Assembly: GCA_022508345.1 (NCBI GenBank)
Contig: JAFLVK010000002.1
Location: forward strand, 62,001-126,000
Direction: 5' to 3'
Length of the DNA stretch: 64,000 bases
Source of the DNA: Clostridiales bacterium
Lineage (GTDB): Bacteria; Bacillota; Clostridia; Christensenellales; CAG-314
Shown: positions 25,283-34,762 of the stretch, piece by piece
Numbering within the stretch: the first letter of the stretch is position 1
Layout of the letters: each line of letters opens with the position of its first letter
Translations under genes and position numbers: made by a program
The notes under the pieces: generated by a model
Database searches by the model: none
Seen by the model: the letters and a program-made list of their open reading frames with translations, nothing else
Told to the model about the DNA's origin: nothing

Positions 25283-27508
25283 TCATTTAATTATTTTGAT
25301 TGGTGTAAATTTCAAGATGAGAGATTTTTTGCCCACGGTATCGAAAACGATATCGGCAGTATCTCCCTTGATTGCTAGTATAATTCCCTGTCCATAGGAG
25401 GCATGCTCCACAATCTGCCCCACACGGTACTCTTTCAGTTCCTTATCCGTTTTGCCTTGGCTAGTTGCGGGACGGGCAGGTTCTTTCTCTATAAGTCTAT
25501 CCAAAAACTTGTCATCCGATAAATCTCTTTCGCTGGCAGTTGTTCGCGCCGGCGTGTAGAACTTTTGCACTTCGTTGAAATACCTGCTTGCTAGGGTTGC
25601 CTTGCGCTGCCCCCACATAAAACGTGACTGCGCCCGCGTCAGATACAACCGCTGTTCGGCACGGGTTGCCGCAACATACATCAAACGGCGTTCTTCCTGC
25701 ATGCTTTCCGAAACGTAGCTTGAACGCGACGTTGGGAACAAACCGTCCTCCAAGCCAACCACAAACACCACCTTGAATTCCAAGCCCTTTACAGCGTGAA
25801 TTGTAGCAATGGTAACGTAGTCGGTTGTGTTTGCATCGTCGATGTCTTGGGATAGGCTGACAGTTTGCAGGTAATCAGCCAGCGACGCTGTTGGGTCGCT
25901 TTCCTGAAAGTCCATCACCGACTGCTCAAATTCGTCGATGTTCAACGCCCTGTCCTCTTCACCCAAGTCCACCCACACCTTTCTAAATTCCAAAATATCC
26001 AGCATTTGACGCACGAATGTGAGGACGTTACTTTTGCGCGAAAGCTCATACAAATCCATTATCAACGTGTAAAAGTCAAGCAGCTTGGCGCGCGTTGTGG
26101 AATTGAAAATTTCCAAATTTCGCTCGTCGGATATTACATCGAGCAGCGGCAAACCAAATTCCTGCGACAGCCCGTTGAGCTTGGCAATTGAAGTGTCGCC
26201 AATGCCGCGTTTTTTGGGTACGTTCAATGCTCGGATAAACGCTTCGGAGTCGTACGGGTTGTGTATAAGGCGCATATACGCCAAAACATCCTTGATTTCC
26301 TTACGCTCGAAGAACTTGAAGCCCCCAAATACCTTGTAGGGAATGCGGTCGCGTTGAAGCTGCTGCTCAAAGCTACGCGAAAGGGCGTTGACACGCATCA
26401 AAATGGCAAAATCTCTCAACTTGTACTGCGGGTTGAGATAAACGATATTTTTTATCTGCTCGCATACGAAATACGCTTCGTCCTGCTCGTTGTACGCGGA
26501 AAACAGCTGAACCTTTAGCCCCTCTTCGTTTTCCGTCCAAAGCACCTTTTCAAAGCGGTTGATATTTTTTGAAATCAACTCGTTTGCAACATCCAAAATG
26601 CGTTTGGTGGAACGGTAATTTTGTTCCAGCATGTACACGTTGCTGTCGGGAAAATCTTTTTGAAATTTCTTGAGGTTATACGCGTCCGCTCCGCGCCAAC
26701 TGTAAATGGATTGGTCGTCGTCGCCAACAACAAACAGATTGCGGTACTTTTCGCCCAGCATTTTGAATATCTGATACTGCACCTTGTTGGTATCCTGAAA
26801 TTCGTCAATCAAAATGTACTTGAAGCGTTCGCGGTACTTGTCCAAAATATCGGGGAAGCTACTAAACAGCTTGTGCACGTAATACAGCAAATCGTCGAAG
26901 TCCATTGCATTGTTTTCGCGCATCTTGGCGGAGTACTCCTCTATTACCTTAATTAGCTCCTCGTTAGATGCGCATTCTGTTACGTTGGCAAGCTTGTCAA
27001 GCTGCTCCTTGAAGTATTCGTCACTGTTGGCGTGCTCTGCAATGTTGCCATCCAAAAGGTCGGGCGCATTGTTCTTGATGTCGGAAATGCTGTCGGCAAA
27101 GCCGTCCACCATTGATGCGTTTCCGTCGTCAAACATGCTTTTTACAATTTGCTTCAGCACGCTCTTCTTCTCTCCCTCGTCGTATATGGAGAAATTGCTA
27201 CCTCTGCCAAGCGCCTTAGACTCCACACGCAACACCGTCGCGCAAAATGAGTGAATTGTAGATATGTGCATGTACTGCGCATCGCAGTCGAATTCGAACA
27301 GCCTACGCTTCATTTCGTTAGCTGCCTTGTTGGTAAACGTGATTGCAAGAATCTCTGACGGATGTACACCCTGCTCCTGCACCAGGTAAAGTATTCTGTT
27401 GGTTAGCACACGCGTTTTGCCGCTTCCTGCGCCTGCAAGCACCAATGTGGGCGCTAAGGGGGCAGTAACAGCTTTGAGTTGTGCTTCATTCAAATTTTGC
27501 AAATTCAA
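25283..27508 (-). CDS. pcrA: ATP-dependent DNA helicase PcrA/UvrD
   Basis: Superfamily 1A 3'-5' helicase for repair and removal of RecA filaments. 741 residues. Walker A AGAGSGKTRVL near residue 25, ITFTNKAANEMKRR (Ia), DEFQDTN (II), VGDDDQSIYSWRGAD (III), QNYRSTK (IV), IHAVKGLEFKVVFVVGLEDG (V; positions about 566-585) and the VAATRAEQRLYL motif (VI). The C-terminal tail has the PcrA-type Tudor-like RVGQIVEHASYGQGII segment that binds RNA polymerase. TTG start with GGAG six bases upstream. Confidence 0.97.
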   Translation of the reverse strand: MNLQNLNEAQLKAVTAPLAPTLVLAGAGSGKTRVLTNRILYLVQEQGVHPSEILAITFTNKAANEMKRRLFEFDCDAQYMHISTIHSFCATVLRVESKALGRGSNFSIYDEGEKKSVLKQIVKSMFDDGNASMVDGFADSISDIKNNAPDLLDGNIAEHANSDEYFKEQLDKLANVTECASNEELIKVIEEYSAKMRENNAMDFDDLLYYVHKLFSSFPDILDKYRERFKYILIDEFQDTNKVQYQIFKMLGEKYRNLFVVGDDDQSIYSWRGADAYNLKKFQKDFPDSNVYMLEQNYRSTKRILDVANELISKNINRFEKVLWTENEEGLKVQLFSAYNEQDEAYFVCEQIKNIVYLNPQYKLRDFAILMRVNALSRSFEQQLQRDRIPYKVFGGFKFFERKEIKDVLAYMRLIHNPYDSEAFIRALNVPKKRGIGDTSIAKLNGLSQEFGLPLLDVISDERNLEIFNSTTRAKLLDFYTLIMDLYELSRKSNVLTFVRQMLDILEFRKVWVDLGEEDRALNIDEFEQSVMDFQESDPTASLADYLQTVSLSQDIDDANTTDYVTIATIHAVKGLEFKVVFVVGLEDGLFPTSRSSYVSESMQEERRLMYVAATRAEQRLYLTRAQSRFMWGQRKATLASRYFNEVQKFYTPARTTASERDLSDDKFLDRLIEKEPARPATSQGKTDKELKEYRVGQIVEHASYGQGIILAIKGDTADIVFDTVGKKSLILKFTPIKIIK

Positions 27509-27523
27509 AATTCACTCCGTTTA

Positions 27524-28171
27524 CTACTTGCCTCCGCGGCGAGCGGGCTTACGTTTAGCCAACGGCACGCCTACCGCCGTTGCATCCTTGCCTTTGCCGT
27601 ATTTAGTGATGTATTTCTTTTGCGCGGCAAAGCCGAAGCGACCGAGGTGGCGCCCGCTTGCGTAGTAATTGCCGTGCTGATAACACACTAAATGCGCTTT
27701 CGAGTAATCTATTGCGCCGTTCTCGTCCAAAAATTCCTCGTCCACGTCCACCGCCAATACGTCTGCCAAAAACATATCGTGCGAACCGAGATTGATTACG
27801 TCAAACACCTTGCATTCAATGTTGATTGGGCTTTCACAAATTATCGGAGCAGAAACACAGTTTGCCTTGCCACGAGTGAACTTCATTTCGGCGAACTTGT
27901 CCACTTCCCTGCCGCTACGGATACCGCACCAATCGCATGCAGGCAACAACTTGTCCGTGGTGAAGTTTATTACAAACTCGCCGCCCTTTTTTAGCATGTC
28001 GTACGAATACCTGTCATGACGGATAGAAACGTACACGCGTGGCGGAACGGAGCAAACCGTACCCGTCCAAGCAACCGTTATTATATTACTGTTTTCCATA
28101 TCGCCCACCGACACCATCACGACGGGCAACGGCGCAAGTAAGTTTGCACCCTTAAGTTGTACCTTTGCCAT
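27524..28171 (-). CDS. flavin reductase family protein
   Basis: 215 residues of the FMN-binding split-barrel (flavin reductase-like) family. LAPLPVVMVSVGD and ITVAWTGTVCSVPPRVYVSIR form the FMN-binding first strands, with GEFVINFTTDKL after. Such proteins reduce flavin with NAD(P)H or bind FMN as an electron carrier in anaerobes. The last 30 residues are unusually basic (KKYITKYGKGK, KRKPARRGGK), perhaps a nucleic-acid or membrane contact. It lies 15 bp before pcrA and 9 bp after yigZ, so it is probably co-transcribed. Confidence 0.85.
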   Translation of the reverse strand: MAKVQLKGANLLAPLPVVMVSVGDMENSNIITVAWTGTVCSVPPRVYVSIRHDRYSYDMLKKGGEFVINFTTDKLLPACDWCGIRSGREVDKFAEMKFTRGKANCVSAPIICESPINIECKVFDVINLGSHDMFLADVLAVDVDEEFLDENGAIDYSKAHLVCYQHGNYYASGRHLGRFGFAAQKKYITKYGKGKDATAVGVPLAKRKPARRGGK

Positions 28172-28180
28172 AATAATTTC

Positions 28181-28804
28181 CTATACTTTACTAAAGTGAG
28201 CGAGCAACTGCTCTTTTACCGTTAAAATGCCCTTTCCCAGGGTAATTTGTGTTACTATGTCTGTAATAGTATTCGATAAAACACTGGGAAACAGGTATAC
28301 AAGCCTAACTTTGTCCTCAAAAAAGACGTTTTCTTCAATGGCGTGCAGTTCCATGGCTTTACGTAAAGGCTTGAGTAAACTGTAGTCTATCGCCACTTCC
28401 ACGCGCGTGCAGTCCGTCATTTGAAGCTTGTCACACTGCTTCAGTACCTCCGCACAGCTTCCGCTATATGCGCGTACAAGACCGCCTGCACCAAGCTTCA
28501 CCCCGCCGAAATACCGAGTGACAACAACGCATACATAGTCCAAGCCGTTGTTCTTGATACACTCATACATTGGCAAGCCTGCAGTCCCCTGCGGTTCACC
28601 ATCGTCACTGAACTTCGCCTTGTCGCCGGCAATATATGCGTAACAGTTGTGCGTAGCGTCAAAGTATTTCTTGCGCTTGGCGTTGATGTACTCCACCGCT
28701 TGGTCGGCGTTGTCAACGTGAATTGCCGATGCGATAAATCTCGACTTTTCAATCACAACTTCTGCAACTGTTTCTATGGAAGATATTGTTGTATATTCCT
28801 TCAT
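28181..28804 (-). CDS. yigZ: YigZ/IMPACT family protein
   Basis: 207 residues: N-terminal UPF0029/IMPACT domain with KSRFIASA, YFDATHNCYAY, FSDDGEPQGTAG and RYFGGVKLGAGGLVRAY, the family signature, followed by the C-terminal DUF1949 ferredoxin-like domain. Function in bacteria is not settled; the eukaryotic relative regulates Gcn2. Start ATG shares one base with the tyrS stop (TAATG), so it is coupled to tyrS. Confidence 0.94.
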   Translation of the reverse strand: MKEYTTISSIETVAEVVIEKSRFIASAIHVDNADQAVEYINAKRKKYFDATHNCYAYIAGDKAKFSDDGEPQGTAGLPMYECIKNNGLDYVCVVVTRYFGGVKLGAGGLVRAYSGSCAEVLKQCDKLQMTDCTRVEVAIDYSLLKPLRKAMELHAIEENVFFEDKVRLVYLFPSVLSNTITDIVTQITLGKGILTVKEQLLAHFSKV

Positions 28805-30009
28805 TACTTTACAACAATGCGCAAGTGAACTTTCTTACCCTTGTGAAGGACAAATTCGCCTTTAGACAGTATTTGCTTGGGCAACGTCCACGCGGGTGCA
28901 GTTATCTTTTCGTCGTTGACAGATACACCGCCACCTTCAACAAGTCTTCTTGCTTCGCCGTTGGACTTGCACTGTCCGCACTTTACCAAGATATCAATGA
29001 TGTTGGACGGTTCGCTGATTTCCACCACTGGCATATTGTCAACGTCCTGTGAGAATGAAGCACGCACCTGTTTCAACACTTCGTCCGCTACGTCCTTGCC
29101 GTGAACAATTGCCGTTACTTCGTAGGCCAGACGTTCCTTAGCGGCATTCATGCGTTCGTCTCTGTACTTTGTCAGCTGGGCAATTTCGTCAAGCTCAACA
29201 AATGTCAACAGCTTTAAGCACGTTGCTACGCGGTCGTCCTCGACGTTGCGCCAGTATTGGAAGAACTCAAATGGGCTTGTCTTGTTGGGGTCAAGCCACA
29301 CTGCGCCCTTGGCAGTCTTGCCCATCTTTTTGCCGTCGGAAGTAGTTAGCAAGGTGTACGTTAATGCGTATGCCTTTTTTCCTTCCTTTCTACGGATAAG
29401 GTCTGCTCCTGCTAGCATGTTGCTCCACTGATCGTCACCGCCTGTTTCAAGCACGCAGTTGTACTTGCGGTTTAGCACCAGGAAGTCGTACCCTTGCATG
29501 AGCATATAGTTGAATTCGAGGAAGCTGAGCCCCTTTTCAAGACGTTGCTTGAAGCACTCCGCGGTCAACATTTGATTTACTGAGAAGCACGTTCCTATCT
29601 CACGCAGAAAGTCGATGTAATTGAGGTTGCACAGCCAATCGCCGTTGTTTACGAATATTGCTTTTCCGTCGGAAACATCGATAAAGCGCGCCATTTGCTT
29701 TTTGAAACACTCGACGTTGTGCTCTACCGTTTCCTTGGTCATCATTGTGCGCATATCGGTACGTCCGCTGGGATCGCCCACCATTCCCGTACCGCCGCCT
29801 ATCAAGATTATCGGGCGGTGTCCTGCGCGTTGCATGTGCGCCATTGCCATGAGCGTAACAAAGTGTCCCGCGGTCAAGCTGTCCGCCGTGGGATCGTATC
29901 CTGTGTAAAAGGTTACACTCTCTTTGCCCAGCAGCTCGTACAGCTCATCTTCAAATACCGTTTGTTTTACAAATCCGCGCTCTCTAAGCACGTCCAGTAC
30001 GTTTTTCAT
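28804..30009 (-). CDS. tyrS: tyrosyl-tRNA synthetase
   Basis: 401 residues. Class Ic synthetase: [12 protein letters not shown] is the HIGH region, here with Thr for the first His; [14 protein letters not shown] is the KMSKS-type loop; the C-terminal S4 RNA-binding domain runs from about residue 340 ([20 protein letters not shown]). No T-box is visible in the 15 bp before the ATG, so expression depends on the upstream ABC genes' transcript or an unseen promoter. Confidence 0.97.
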   Translation of the reverse strand: MKNVLDVLRERGFVKQTVFEDELYELLGKESVTFYTGYDPTADSLTAGHFVTLMAMAHMQRAGHRPIILIGGGTGMVGDPSGRTDMRTMMTKETVEHNVECFKKQMARFIDVSDGKAIFVNNGDWLCNLNYIDFLREIGTCFSVNQMLTAECFKQRLEKGLSFLEFNYMLMQGYDFLVLNRKYNCVLETGGDDQWSNMLAGADLIRRKEGKKAYALTYTLLTTSDGKKMGKTAKGAVWLDPNKTSPFEFFQYWRNVEDDRVATCLKLLTFVELDEIAQLTKYRDERMNAAKERLAYEVTAIVHGKDVADEVLKQVRASFSQDVDNMPVVEISEPSNIIDILVKCGQCKSNGEARRLVEGGGVSVNDEKITAPAWTLPKQILSKGEFVLHKGKKVHLRIVVK

Positions 30010-30024
30010 ATATTTTCTCCTTAC

Positions 30025-31752
30025 TTAAACTTCAAGTTTTTCAAAATATTTGGTAGCTTTCCCTGTCATTATCTTGTAGGACACTACTGCAAAGGCAAAC
30101 ATCGCGCCAAATATCACTAGCCACATCAAGAGGATTGCATACCAAACGGAAGTAAAGCTGTACCACACTATGAACATTACGGAAATCAAAGCCGTAGCCA
30201 GCCCTAACAGAAAGCCTATCAGCATGGCAATCCAACTGTTTTTGGAGTTTTTAAGATTCTGTTGAAAGTTTGCCCAACCGAAGCGCGGGTCTTTCAAGTC
30301 CAGCAGGGTGGTGATACACATTGAGCCAAAGCCCATCAGCGACATTGTAGCAAGCATTGCCAGACCAAAGTACCACTTTACACCCAGTAGCAGCACGATA
30401 AGTAAGCATGTAACGAAATCGCTTATTAGCATGACCGCAGTTGCAACAAGCACTTTGGAAAGCAGTATTTTGCTAAATGACACAGGCAGGCTTTTCAGTA
30501 CGTATACAGACATGTTTTCCCTGGATATTGGATACAGCCCCATTACGTTGGTGCCCAAACCTATAAATGTCATATATATCAGTACCACAAGGGGTGTAAT
30601 CACTTGATACAGCTTTGACACTTCCATCAGCTGCAAAAAGGACGTGTCCCCTTCGTCTGCTATTCCCATAAAGAAATACAGCAGCACCACGATTATTGGC
30701 ATCATGATTACTCCCGCAAAGGACTGAAATCCCATTTGACCGTCTCGCACAGTGCGCTTGAGGTCTGTCAGCATCAATTCCTTTACTATACCGTTTTTGC
30801 CCAGCTTGTATTGTCCTTTACCTAATTTTCTCACACCGCCACTGCCATATTCAACAGAGAAAGTGAGCATCTTTCTGTAAAAGGGCAACGACACCAAGAA
30901 TACCACGCCAAGCAACAGGATGTGCTCGCCCAGCGTTATGCCAAACCCTACAAGCCAGCCCGTAAAGGATGTAGCCATCATTGCCGACATAAGCATGTAG
31001 TTTGGATGGAAATACGGCATAACAGATGAAAGCCTGTCAATAAACCCACTTACCATATCCTGCATGTACTGCTCGGGGTTATCCAATATATTGCCGCTTT
31101 CCGAGCCTGCAAAAAAGCCAAAGCTATACATGGCATACATATACGCACCCATAATAAGCAGGTACACCACAATTCGCAGTACTGTCTTTACTGTGCTATT
31201 TTTACCAATGCGGGCTATCAACGCGGAAAATGGCATTGACACAATACACGCCACCAGCATAGGTAGCATTGGTATTAGCGCAATGGACAACACCAGCATG
31301 AAGTAGTACGCTACTGTAGCGCCGGAGCCTATACCGAAGGGCAACAGCACGAAAAGCACAGTAACCGCAGTTGTAATCACTTCGTTGATATATGCCACAG
31401 TGAGCTTGGCAAAAAAGATTGTAGGCGAACGTACCGGCAAATACAGAAGCTTGTCCGCATCCCTTACGGTAAACACGTTTGAAATAATTGCGTGCAAGCC
31501 GAACATCAATACCAAGCCCTGACAGCTAAGCGTCAAGAAAGTGCCTATGTAGACATTGCCGTTTGATGCCTTGCCCATGTAGTACATCGCCACAGCCATA
31601 GATATAAGCATCGGCGCAAAGCACAGCGCAAGTATTACAATGATTGCTACCAGGCCGCCTGCGCGCTTTTTACTTGAACTGCCACTAACGGATGCGCGCG
31701 ACTTGAACTGCTGGATAAACAACAGCTTTACTAACGAAAGATACTTCTTCAT
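30025..31752 (-). CDS. ABC-type exporter permease
   Basis: 575-residue polytopic protein with roughly 12 hydrophobic segments, pairing with the ATPase gene that overlaps it by 4 bp. The layout (short cytoplasmic N-terminus KLLFIQQFKSR, long membrane halves, TVRDADKLLYLPVRSPTIFFAKL cytoplasmic loop near residue 90) resembles the ABC-2-like putative exporter permeases of Firmicutes whose cargo is unknown. Residues 31-50 of the start are basic and precede the first helix. No duplication or signature that would identify the substrate. Confidence 0.82.
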   Translation of the reverse strand: MKKYLSLVKLLFIQQFKSRASVSGSSSKKRAGGLVAIIVILALCFAPMLISMAVAMYYMGKASNGNVYIGTFLTLSCQGLVLMFGLHAIISNVFTVRDADKLLYLPVRSPTIFFAKLTVAYINEVITTAVTVLFVLLPFGIGSGATVAYYFMLVLSIALIPMLPMLVACIVSMPFSALIARIGKNSTVKTVLRIVVYLLIMGAYMYAMYSFGFFAGSESGNILDNPEQYMQDMVSGFIDRLSSVMPYFHPNYMLMSAMMATSFTGWLVGFGITLGEHILLLGVVFLVSLPFYRKMLTFSVEYGSGGVRKLGKGQYKLGKNGIVKELMLTDLKRTVRDGQMGFQSFAGVIMMPIIVVLLYFFMGIADEGDTSFLQLMEVSKLYQVITPLVVLIYMTFIGLGTNVMGLYPISRENMSVYVLKSLPVSFSKILLSKVLVATAVMLISDFVTCLLIVLLLGVKWYFGLAMLATMSLMGFGSMCITTLLDLKDPRFGWANFQQNLKNSKNSWIAMLIGFLLGLATALISVMFIVWYSFTSVWYAILLMWLVIFGAMFAFAVVSYKIMTGKATKYFEKLEV

Positions 31753-32480
31753 TGACCCTCTCCGTTTTTCGTTAGCGTCAAAAACAGCTTTTCAAGTGAA
31801 ATCCTCTTGTTAGCGCGCAGCCCCTTGAGCGTGTCAACAGCCACAAGCTTACCGTGATTGATTATTCCAATTCTATCGCACAGCTTTTCCACTACGTCGA
31901 TGACGTGCGAACTGAAAAATACAGTGTTGCCCTTTTTGGCAAACTTTCTCATAAGCTGCTTCAGCTGAAATGCAGACTGTGGGTCCAAGCCCGTTAGCGG
32001 TTCATCCAGTATCCACACCTTGGGCTCGTGAATAAGCGCGGCAATTACAGACAGCTTTTGCTTCATGCCATGTGAGTAGGTTGATATCATCTTTGGCAAA
32101 GCGTCAGTCAAATCGAATAGCGTTGCGTATTCGTCAATTTTTGCCCTGAGATCGGCTGTGCTCACGCCGTACATCGTGCCTATAAAGTTGAGATACTCTA
32201 TGCCCTTCAAGGTTTCGTAGGTTTCGTGGTTATCGGGCACAAACCCAACAATAGATTTCGCAGCAATGGGATTGTCGGCAATGTTTATGCCGTCAATTTC
32301 GATTGTGCCGGAGTCGGGCGTGAGAATGCCCGTTATCATCTTGATTGTTGTGGATTTACCTGCGCCGTTGGGTCCGAGAAAACCGAAAATCTCCCCTGCC
32401 CCTATTTCCAAAGAAAGGTCTTCTACTGCCTTGGTCTTTGATTTAGCGTAGGTTTTGGATACGTTGTATAGTCTTATCAT
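31749..32480 (-). CDS. ABC transporter ATP-binding protein
   Basis: 243 residues, one nucleotide-binding domain: Walker A GPNGAGKST near 37-45, signature YSHGMKQKLSVIAAL, Walker B VWILDEPLTGLD and H-loop SSHVID. The CcmA/NatA-like class with the GMKQ signature works with ABC-2 type exporters, matching the overlapping permease gene downstream. Cargo unknown. Confidence 0.93.
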   Translation of the reverse strand: MIRLYNVSKTYAKSKTKAVEDLSLEIGAGEIFGFLGPNGAGKSTTIKMITGILTPDSGTIEIDGINIADNPIAAKSIVGFVPDNHETYETLKGIEYLNFIGTMYGVSTADLRAKIDEYATLFDLTDALPKMISTYSHGMKQKLSVIAALIHEPKVWILDEPLTGLDPQSAFQLKQLMRKFAKKGNTVFFSSHVIDVVEKLCDRIGIINHGKLVAVDTLKGLRANKRISLEKLFLTLTKNGEGQ

Positions 32481-32523
32481 AGTTTACCTAGTTTATAAAG
32501 TCGTCGTTACGCAAATGTCGTTG

Positions 32524-33873
32524 TTAATCTTTGTCGAACCATTTGTTGGGGACAGGTTGTTTGGCGTAATCCTTGTCCTTTTTGCTTTGGCGACAGCCCG
32601 TGTCCTGCCCGTTACCGCTGGGAACAAAGAACACCTCGCCCTTGAGCTCGTCGGGCAAATACTGTTGCTCTACCCAACCGCCGTAGTTGTGCGGATATTT
32701 GTAGGCAACCTGGTCTATCTCTTCGGTGCCGCGCGGAAAGTTTTCGTCCATTAGGTATCTGGGTACTCGCGCCGTCGGGTGGTCCTTAGCAGCGCTTTCC
32801 GCAGCGTACAGCGTGTTGACCACTGTATTGGACTTGGGACAGTTGCATATGTACAATATCGCTTCGGTAAGCGGTATTCTGCCCTCGGGTAGACCGATAT
32901 TTTGAAAAGCTGTGAGTGCCGACGTTGCAACCACCAGCGCCATTGGGTCAGCAAGCCCCACGTCCTCAGCAGCGTGAATGACTATTCGACGGGCAAGCAG
33001 CAACGGATCTGTGCCTGCTTCAAGCAAGCGCTCGAACCAAAACATTGCGGCATTTGGGTCGCTTCCGCGCATGCTTTTGATAAAGGCGCTTATCATGTCG
33101 TAGTACATGCCTGTGTCCACAGACAGCGTCTTTTTTTGCATGGATTGGGAGGCAATGAGCCTTGTGACGTGTACGGAGCCGTCAGCATCCATATCCGTGG
33201 TGATAACGGCAAGCTCCAACGCGTTAAATGCGCTTCTGAGGTCCCCCGATGCAGTCTCGGCGATGTATTCCAAGGCGTCGTCGTCAAGCACTATTTTGCG
33301 ACGGGCAAGCACCTTGTCCCGCTTCAATGCATCTTGAAGCCCCTGCTTGATGTCCTCCTTTGTTAGAGGCAAAAACTCAAATACGCGACAGCGAGACACT
33401 ATTGCGCGCGTCATGGAAACATACGGATTTTCCGTCGTAGAGCCGATAAGCGTAATGTAACCCTTTTCGATGGCGGGCAGCATGCAGTCGCTTTGCGCCT
33501 TGTTCCAACGGTGGCATTCGTCCAGTAGCAGATAGGTCTTTTGCCCATATGCATTAAAGCGTTTGGTTGCTTCGTCAATGATTTTCTTTGCATCGGCAAC
33601 ACCGCTGCTTACGGCATTTAACTTTTCGAAATGGCTGCCTGTGGTATTTGCTATCACATTTGCCAGTGATGTTTTACCCGTTCCAGGTGCGCCCCAAAAG
33701 ATACAGCTACCCAGCTTATCCGCCTTGATAGCACGGCAAAGCAGTGACCCGTCGTAAATTATGTGAGTTTGCCCGATAAATTCGCCAAGCACTCGCGGGC
33801 GCATACGCTCGGCAAGCGGAATATTACTCATTTTTTCAGATTCGAAAATGGAATTTTGTTCATATTGTGCCAT
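32524..33873 (-). CDS. rarA: replication-associated recombination protein RarA (MgsA)
   Basis: 449 residues from ATG 33873. Clamp-loader-like AAA+ ATPase acting at blocked replication forks. PLAERMRPRVLGEFIGQ is the family N-terminal signature; Walker A GAPGTGKTS, Walker B LLLDECHRW (usually DEIHR), sensor 1 GSTTEN, then the C-terminal tetramerisation domain (MRGSDPNAAMFWFERLLEAG). No ribosome site precedes ATG 33873, and the -10 box of a good promoter ends only six bases ahead of it, suggesting a leaderless mRNA. ATG 33831 (MSNIPLAER) is the alternative but also lacks a ribosome site. Confidence 0.94.
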   Translation of the reverse strand: MAQYEQNSIFESEKMSNIPLAERMRPRVLGEFIGQTHIIYDGSLLCRAIKADKLGSCIFWGAPGTGKTSLANVIANTTGSHFEKLNAVSSGVADAKKIIDEATKRFNAYGQKTYLLLDECHRWNKAQSDCMLPAIEKGYITLIGSTTENPYVSMTRAIVSRCRVFEFLPLTKEDIKQGLQDALKRDKVLARRKIVLDDDALEYIAETASGDLRSAFNALELAVITTDMDADGSVHVTRLIASQSMQKKTLSVDTGMYYDMISAFIKSMRGSDPNAAMFWFERLLEAGTDPLLLARRIVIHAAEDVGLADPMALVVATSALTAFQNIGLPEGRIPLTEAILYICNCPKSNTVVNTLYAAESAAKDHPTARVPRYLMDENFPRGTEEIDQVAYKYPHNYGGWVEQQYLPDELKGEVFFVPSGNGQDTGCRQSKKDKDYAKQPVPNKWFDKD

Positions 33874-33879
33874 GGTACT

Positions 33880-33908
33880 ATTGTAGCAAATTTTTACGCA
33901 CAAAGCAA
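33880..33908 (-). promoter_or_regulatory. promoter of rarA, abutting the start codon
   Basis: Minus strand TTGCTT, 17 bp, TACAAT; six bases (AGTACC) separate the -10 box from the ATG. Confidence 0.65.
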
Positions 33909-33964
33909 GGTTATGAGATATATAAAATATAAAATAATATTATAACGGGGTGTAACAGGATAAT

Positions 33965-33997
33965 AAAAAAACTCCAGGGTACATTTGCCCTGAAGTT
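33965..33997 (-). terminator. terminator downstream of ppa
   Basis: Minus strand stem AACT-CAGGG type (one mismatch) with an 8-base loop, followed by T6-7. It lies about 215 bp beyond the ppa stop codon, past the palindromic element. A second hairpin CCCTTT / AAAGGG at 34008-34025 with T5 on the plus strand has no plus-strand gene upstream. Confidence 0.6.
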
Positions 33998-34103
33998 GAT
34001 TTATTTCCCCTTTACACGAAAAGGGTTTTTGTAGTTTATAGCCAAGCGGTCAGATGAAAGCAAAAAGCATATTGCGACTTTTAAAAACATTTAACCGCGG
34101 ATC

Positions 34104-34222
34104 TAAGTGGTAAGAAACGAGCAAGACAAGGCGCGCGCGGAAAACCTAAAGGAGTGTACTAAGCGTACACGACTGAGGGTTGCCACAGCGGAACACAGTA
34201 TTGCGAAGTTTATTACCGCTTA
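34104..34222. repeat. 119-bp imperfect palindromic element (MITE/REP-like)
   Basis: Ends are inverted copies of CTAAG(T/C)GGTAA (34104-34114 and 34212-34222, 10 of 11 matching); the centre is the palindrome GTGTAC-TAAGC-GTACAC; positions between also pair in part (AAAC, GCAA, AC words). The whole can fold into one long hairpin. The right end contributes the last codons and the stop codon of ppa. No coding sequence. The rest of the 340 bp gap to rarA holds only two hairpins and the rarA promoter. Confidence 0.7.
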
Positions 34223-34749
34223 GACAATATGTTCTTGATGTAGCTATCAATAGACTTGTGCACTACCTTTTTCGCCATAGTCACATCGTGCACTTCGGAT
34301 ACAGACGTAGACTTGCCTTCCAATTCCTTGTAGACGGAAAAGAAATGCTGCATTTCCTCAAAAATGTGCTTGGGAAGGTCGTTTATCGACTTGTAGGTGT
34401 TGTAGTTGGGGTCGGTAAAGGGAATTGCTATCACCTTTTCGTCCATTGAACCGTTGTCATTCATGATAATTACGCCAATGGGATAGCATCTTACCAGGCT
34501 GCTTGCCAACAGTGGCTCGGAGCACAGCACAAGTACATCCATCGGGTCGCCGTCCTCGGCAAGCGTACGGGGGATAAAGCCGTAGTTTGCGGGATAGTGA
34601 GTGGACGTGTACAAAATTCTGTCCAACACAAGCAAGCCGGTTTCCTTGTCCAGCTCGTATTTCATTTTGCTGCCCTTGGTAATCTCTACCACTGCGTAGA
34701 AGTCGTCAGCGTTGATTCTGTCGCGAGATATATCGTGCCAAATGTTCAT
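34213..34749 (-). CDS. ppa: inorganic pyrophosphatase (family I)
   Basis: Hydrolyses PPi to drive biosynthetic reactions. ATG 34749 gives 178 residues beginning MNIWHDI and has AGGAGA eight bases upstream; an earlier in-frame ATG (34788) is inside the end of the LysR gene and unlikely. [10 protein letters not shown] is the family I signature with the metal-binding aspartates, preceded by [10 protein letters not shown]. Its last two residues and stop are supplied by the inverted repeat of the palindromic element. The gene begins 13 bp after the LysR gene, probably one transcript. Confidence 0.95.
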   Translation of the reverse strand: MNIWHDISRDRINADDFYAVVEITKGSKMKYELDKETGLLVLDRILYTSTHYPANYGFIPRTLAEDGDPMDVLVLCSEPLLASSLVRCYPIGVIIMNDNGSMDEKVIAIPFTDPNYNTYKSINDLPKHIFEEMQHFFSVYKELEGKSTSVSEVHDVTMAKKVVHKSIDSYIKNILSKR

Positions 34750-34762
34750 AATTGTCTCCTGT

